From NCBI GenBank assembly GCA_016716765.1, contig JADJVA010000020.1:310001-374000 (forward strand): a DNA stretch of 64,000 nt. The letters run 5' to 3'. The position numbers were made by a program, and so were the translations under genes. This DNA comes from Bdellovibrionales bacterium. Its GTDB lineage: Bacteria; Bdellovibrionota; Bdellovibrionia; Bdellovibrionales; UBA1609. Position 1 is the stretch's first letter. Each line of letters begins with the position of its first letter. Shown one piece after another: positions 60,491-64,000 of the stretch. The notes under the pieces were generated by a model. That model was not told the origin of the DNA and ran no database searches. It saw nothing but the letters and a program-made list of their open reading frames with translations.

Positions 60491-61095
60491 AAAGCGATAA
60501 AATATTAGGTGTCATTACAGGCATTCTTTTTCTGAGTGGGATATTAACAATCACATGGACGGTCTATGCAACTTGGTTGATTAAAAGACAATCTGTTTAT
60601 CCTCCCAACTTGAAATGTATCTATACGACCAAGAACGATACAATGGGGACTTCCGAGCTCGGTCACATACTGACGAAAGGTCAAACATACAAAGTATTAA
60701 TGGGATATTACAGATGCAATGAAGTCTCTCGGGGAGATCTCGTGCTTTATCAATTTTCAGATGAGATTCTTCCGGTGATAAGAATCGTGCGCGGAATTCC
60801 AAACGACCAAATCGAAACAAGAGAAGTTTCAACAGGCCTCTGGGAGATTCGAGTCAATTCAAACCCCATTCCCGGACCAGACGGCGGGGATTTTCAGCTC
60901 ACGGAGCTCGCCTCACCTCCACTCTTAAATACATTGATGAAATCCCGCAATGGAATCCTCAAAAACGATGAGTATCTATTGATGACGCTCTTGCCTCCAG
61001 GCTCAGACGATAGCCTCCGGCTTGGTCCCGCGCCCAAGTCTCGCCTCCGAGGTAAAGTACTGGCAAGGCAGAGGATGATGTCCCAAAATAAATGA
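60466..61095 (+). CDS. S26 signal-peptidase-like membrane protein, probably degenerate
   Basis: 209 residues from ATG 60466; a GTG at 60487 making a 4-bp GTGA overlap is an equally good start. One N-terminal helix (about 14-36). The periplasmic part follows the signal peptidase I plan: GTSELGHILTKGQ where SMxPTLxxGD is expected, RGDLVLYQF, then VIRIVRGIPND in place of IKRxVGLPGD. The catalytic Lys position is Arg and the Ser motif is altered, so proteolysis is doubtful. It could be an inactive relative or a TraF-like processing protein. Confidence 0.6.
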   Translation: MFDKVENVKSDKILGVITGILFLSGILTITWTVYATWLIKRQSVYPPNLKCIYTTKNDTMGTSELGHILTKGQTYKVLMGYYRCNEVSRGDLVLYQFSDEILPVIRIVRGIPNDQIETREVSTGLWEIRVNSNPIPGPDGGDFQLTELASPPLLNTLMKSRNGILKNDEYLLMTLLPPGSDDSLRLGPAPKSRLRGKVLARQRMMSQNK

Positions 61096-61179
61096 ATATA
61101 TTTCATAAGAACCCCCAACTGTAGGTAAGGCTTTCCGCGCCCATTGTTATCCTTGCTCACCTGTTTTATAAGGATTCGA

Positions 61180-61719
61180 ATGAAGAAAGCTCACTGGCAT
61201 TTTCACTTGGTACCTATTGTGTTTGTGGCTGCGCTCCTCGCCCCGGTCAGCACTTTTGCGTCTCCAAAGAAATTGCCATGGCAGTGCTATATTCATGGCA
61301 GTGTCGCAGGAGATAGCTCCGAGTTTTACCGCTATGCCCAAGACACATGGACTGGGATCGGGGTCATCGTCTGCGATACGAGCAAAGGCGATAGAAAAAG
61401 CTTCTTTAGCACCCGTTTGACCTTGCGGTCCCTCGTCACTGGAGATGGTCCTGATGCCTCCGACCGAATGACTTTGAAATCAGAGAAAATTCAGACTGAA
61501 GATATCAATTATTTTTCTGACGAATTTACGGTCAAGAATGCAGCAGATGGAACAAAAAGAAATGCAGGTGACCGAGATCTCGATAGTTGGCAGATGGCAG
61601 TGGGAAATTCAAAACTGGATTTTCTCATGTCAGTTGAAGAATCTACCGGACCCTCCGAATCACGAGCCTCAATGGAAAGCGGAATCATGACCTTCGATAA
61701 ATTGCTCGAGATAAAGTAA
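61180..61719 (+). CDS. Secreted protein of unknown function
   Basis: 179 residues from the ATG at 61180 with AAGGA upstream. Signal peptide about 1-27 (ending STFAS). The mature protein is a beta-rich domain of about 150 residues with two Cys (WQCYIHG and IVCDT), probably paired. No family recognised. It is in a co-directional run with the S26-like gene before it and the GyrI-like gene after it. Confidence 0.65.
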   Translation: MKKAHWHFHLVPIVFVAALLAPVSTFASPKKLPWQCYIHGSVAGDSSEFYRYAQDTWTGIGVIVCDTSKGDRKSFFSTRLTLRSLVTGDGPDASDRMTLKSEKIQTEDINYFSDEFTVKNAADGTKRNAGDRDLDSWQMAVGNSKLDFLMSVEESTGPSESRASMESGIMTFDKLLEIK

Positions 61720-61775
61720 TGGTCGTTAATTCCAAAATTGTTTTGATTGAAATTTTTTCTTGAGCAGGAGAGAGC

Positions 61776-62324
61776 ATGCTGAAATGGGTTTTCTTTTCTA
61801 CGTTTGCAGCAATTCTTGGGATAGCAATCTATTTGTTTTTCTACCTCGGTGGATACAAAACAGTCACTATCAGCGAAATCAATTATCCTGAGTTGCGCGC
61901 TATTTACCGAATCCATCGAGGCGCCTACCATAAAGTTGGGCCGGTGATCGAAGAAGTCGAAAAGTGGGCCCAACGCAACAATGTCTTCTGTCACAAAACT
62001 TTCGGAGAATATCTCGATAACCCAAGTAAAGTGGAAGAAAGTCGATTGCGCTCAAACGTGGGATGTATCGTTGACCGAAAGATAGAACCTCTTCCGAAGG
62101 ACTATTTCTACCGGGTCTTCAGTTCCCAGTTGGTAGTGAAAGCGGAATTCCAAGGAGCCCCTTCTATTGGCCCCTTCAAGGTTTACCCAGCCGTTTCAAA
62201 CTATCTTTTGGATAAGAGGCTCAAATCATCTGCCCCCCCTATAGAAATCTACCAAAGCTTGCCTGACGGAAGTTTTCTGACCGAGTTCATTTTTGCCTTA
62301 GATACGCTACCCAACGAAAAGTAG
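61776..62324 (+). CDS. Membrane-anchored GyrI-like/effector-binding domain protein
   Basis: 182 residues. An N-terminal helix (about 4-25) is followed by a domain resembling the GyrI-like small-molecule-binding fold used in AraC/MerR regulators: IHRGAYHKVGPVIEEVEKWA and CHKTFGEYLDNPSKV, then VGCIVD and AEFQGAPSIGPFKVYPAV. No DNA-binding domain is present. Similar anchored forms are found as stand-alone ligand-binding proteins. GGAG precedes the ATG. Directly upstream of the aminopeptidase gene, 9 bp away. Confidence 0.7.
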   Translation: MLKWVFFSTFAAILGIAIYLFFYLGGYKTVTISEINYPELRAIYRIHRGAYHKVGPVIEEVEKWAQRNNVFCHKTFGEYLDNPSKVEESRLRSNVGCIVDRKIEPLPKDYFYRVFSSQLVVKAEFQGAPSIGPFKVYPAVSNYLLDKRLKSSAPPIEIYQSLPDGSFLTEFIFALDTLPNEK

Positions 62325-62333
62325 GAGAATTTG

Positions 62334-64000
62334 ATGTTTCGCTTTGCTTGCCCATGTTCGCACGCGGCTATCGGCCTTTTGATCTTTTCTATCATTGGGT
62401 GTTCAACTCACAAAACCAAAGAGGCCAGCGAGACTCCCAAGACCACTCAAGCAGACTTGGCCGAACCCAATCTCAGCCTCCAGGCAGCCATAAATCGCGC
62501 GCAGCGTGTAAGTCAGGTCAGCTACAAACTTGAATTCTCCCTGCCCGAGCGAGAAACCGAGTTTAGCGGGAACAGTCAAATTCAATTCCATTTTTTACCT
62601 GGAGCCGCCGAACCGCTGAGAATAGATTTTTACGATGGTAAAATCAAACAGCTGAGGGTCAACGACAGGCAAGTCAATCCTGATTACAACGGTCGAGAAC
62701 TCTACATACCCTTGTCAACTTTGCGCGAAGGGGCGAATACCATAAGCATATCATTCACAAGATCTTACTCTCGGGATGGTCGTGGGTTGGCGAGATTCGA
62801 AGATCCTGAAGACAGAAGAGTCTACACCTATTCAAATCTCGAACCCTATGATGCCAATCGGGTTTTTCCATGTTTTGACCAACCCGATCTCAAGGCGACT
62901 TATGCCATGAGGGTCATTGCACCAAAGACATGGCAAGTTATCAGTTCAGTTCGTGAATCAAGCGTAAAGGAGGACTCACCCCATTCGAAACTCTGGATAT
63001 TCCCCGAAAGTGCGCGTTTTTCAACCTATGTTTGGTCTTTGCATGCCGGCCCCTACAAAGTCTGGACATCTTCAGCTGGAAATATTCCCTTGCGTCTCTT
63101 TGCCAGACAAAGTTTGGCTAAATATGTGAAGACAGAGGAATGGTTCCCGATCACTCAAAGGGGACTTTCTTTTTTTAGCAAATATTTTAACTATCCCTAT
63201 CCTTACGGCAAATATGACCAGTTGATCGTCCCCGAATTCAATGCAGGGGCCATGGAAAACGTCGGCGCCGTGACCTTCAACGAGAATTTTGTTCGGCGGG
63301 GACCTAAATCAGAGCGAGACAAGCTCGGATTGGCCGACACCATCCTCCATGAAATGGCACATATGTGGTTCGGCAACCTGGTGACCATGAAATGGTGGAA
63401 TGATCTGTGGCTAAATGAAAGCTTTGCGACCTATATGTCTTTTCTCGCTCTTTCTAAGGCCACAGAATTTGAACATCTCGCCTGGCGCACATTTCACGGA
63501 ACAAAGAGTTGGGCCTATTGGGAAGACCAGCTGGTAACCACTCATCCGATTGAAGCGCAAGTCCCGGACACTCGTCAGGCCTTTGCAAACTTTGACGGCA
63601 TTACCTACGGTAAGGGTGCGAGTGTTATCAAACAGATCTCATTTTTTATCGGTCCAGAGAAATTTCAGATGGGCGTCCAGAAATATTTTAGAAGACATGC
63701 AAATGGAAATACCGAGTTAAAAGATTTTATGAATTCGCTGCGTGAAGCCTACGGGACAGACCTGAGTGCGTGGCAAAGGGAATGGCTACAAACGGCATCG
63801 CTCAATACCGTTAAATCCACTCTCGTGTGCGACAAGAACAAAGTGAAAATGCTGCACATTGAGCAGTCAGCTCCAAGCGAATATCCCTATCTCAGAAGTC
63901 ACCGTTTCAAATTGGCCTTCTTTAACCCCAGATTGAATCCTAAATTGAACTCCGCCAAATCAGGTATTCAGGTTGATCAGAGTTTTTCAGTTTTACTGAA
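62334..64000 (+). CDS. M1-family aminopeptidase lipoprotein, 3' end beyond window
   Basis: 555 codons in view, running off the right edge. The signal peptide ends SIIGC (Cys23), so the enzyme is lipid-anchored and faces the periplasm or surface, unlike cytoplasmic PepN. N-terminal beta domain with RVFPCFDQPDLKATYAM. The catalytic domain has GAMEN (305-309) for the substrate amino group and HEMAHMWFGN (339-348) with Glu362 in LWLNESF, the HEXXH-x18-E zinc site. The TYGKGASVIKQ segment holds the catalytic Tyr. It trims amino acids from peptides. AGGAG lies 6 bases before the ATG. Confidence 0.92.
   Translation, partial: MFRFACPCSHAAIGLLIFSIIGCSTHKTKEASETPKTTQADLAEPNLSLQAAINRAQRVSQVSYKLEFSLPERETEFSGNSQIQFHFLPGAAEPLRIDFYDGKIKQLRVNDRQVNPDYNGRELYIPLSTLREGANTISISFTRSYSRDGRGLARFEDPEDRRVYTYSNLEPYDANRVFPCFDQPDLKATYAMRVIAPKTWQVISSVRESSVKEDSPHSKLWIFPESARFSTYVWSLHAGPYKVWTSSAGNIPLRLFARQSLAKYVKTEEWFPITQRGLSFFSKYFNYPYPYGKYDQLIVPEFNAGAMENVGAVTFNENFVRRGPKSERDKLGLADTILHEMAHMWFGNLVTMKWWNDLWLNESFATYMSFLALSKATEFEHLAWRTFHGTKSWAYWEDQLVTTHPIEAQVPDTRQAFANFDGITYGKGASVIKQISFFIGPEKFQMGVQKYFRRHANGNTELKDFMNSLREAYGTDLSAWQREWLQTASLNTVKSTLVCDKNKVKMLHIEQSAPSEYPYLRSHRFKLAFFNPRLNPKLNSAKSGIQVDQSFSVLL

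Noticed and set aside
1..64000. tRNA, rRNA or CRISPR features
   Set aside because: No cloverleaf-like sequence, rRNA segment or regularly spaced direct repeats were noticed in any intergenic region.

Overview
This 64 kb window looks like ordinary chromosome from a free-living, motile, Gram-negative bacterium. The best guess is a member of Bdellovibrionota (Bdellovibrio-like). That rests on inference from gene content and style: many small beta-barrel outer-membrane proteins, lipoproteins with an 'NNC' lipobox, MotAB, large secreted proteins and amino-acid catabolism. There is no rRNA or other phylogenetic marker to prove it. Coding density is high, gene overlaps of 4-16 bp are common, and GTG/TTG starts are frequent. 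No rRNA, tRNA, CRISPR array, prophage or classical insertion sequence was seen.

Layout. 1-5.4 kb: a truncated PEGA-like/TPR lipoprotein, an outer-membrane barrel, motAB, a coiled-coil membrane protein and glutaryl-CoA dehydrogenase. 5.5-8.8 kb: a fused E1 alpha-beta 2-oxoacid dehydrogenase followed by a FabD-like acyltransferase. 8.8-10.9 kb: feoAB for ferrous iron uptake. 11.2-13.7 kb: an FMN-binding secreted protein, two paralogous four-helix membrane proteins and, convergent to them, the flavin transferase ApbE. 13.7-17.4 kb: an oligopeptide ABC importer (permeases and binding protein, no ATPases) that runs directly into apbE. 17.4-26.1 kb: a lytic transglycosylase, radA, a haem-c lipoprotein and a large coiled-coil protein. 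26.2-29.9 kb: glycerol kinase, an acyltransferase, an orphan Flp-like pilin and creA. 30-47.7 kb: a nitrogen region with hutI, amt, gltBD and a tight def-fmt-rpe-hutH-hutU-mipA operon. 47.7-53.7 kb: envelope proteins, including a large secreted protein of unknown function. 53.7-57 kb: agmatine to putrescine (aguAB) and lptG. 57-64 kb: a response regulator, nadC, birA, a thioredoxin-like protein, a degenerate signal-peptidase-like protein, a GyrI-like domain protein and a partial M1 aminopeptidase lipoprotein.

How the genes fit together. HutH, HutU and HutI take histidine to N-formimino-glutamate, releasing ammonia. Amt and GltBD import ammonium and turn its nitrogen into glutamate. AguA and AguB release ammonia from agmatine and make putrescine. 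A peptide importer and a surface aminopeptidase would supply amino acids. This is the profile of a cell living on protein or prey material.

Most unusual points. (1) A flavinylation module whose ApbE signal sequence is put out of frame by a 14-base poly-T tract; one more T would restore a lipoprotein leader. (2) An intergenic repeat present twice, one copy of which carries a 122-bp element bounded by perfect 22-bp inverted repeats and holding further nested palindromes. (3) Two other broken frames: an in-frame TGA in a barrel protein gene and a one-base frameshift in a secreted protein gene. (4) A large secreted protein coupled to a polytopic membrane protein. (5) A signal-peptidase-like protein with arginine where the catalytic lysine should be.
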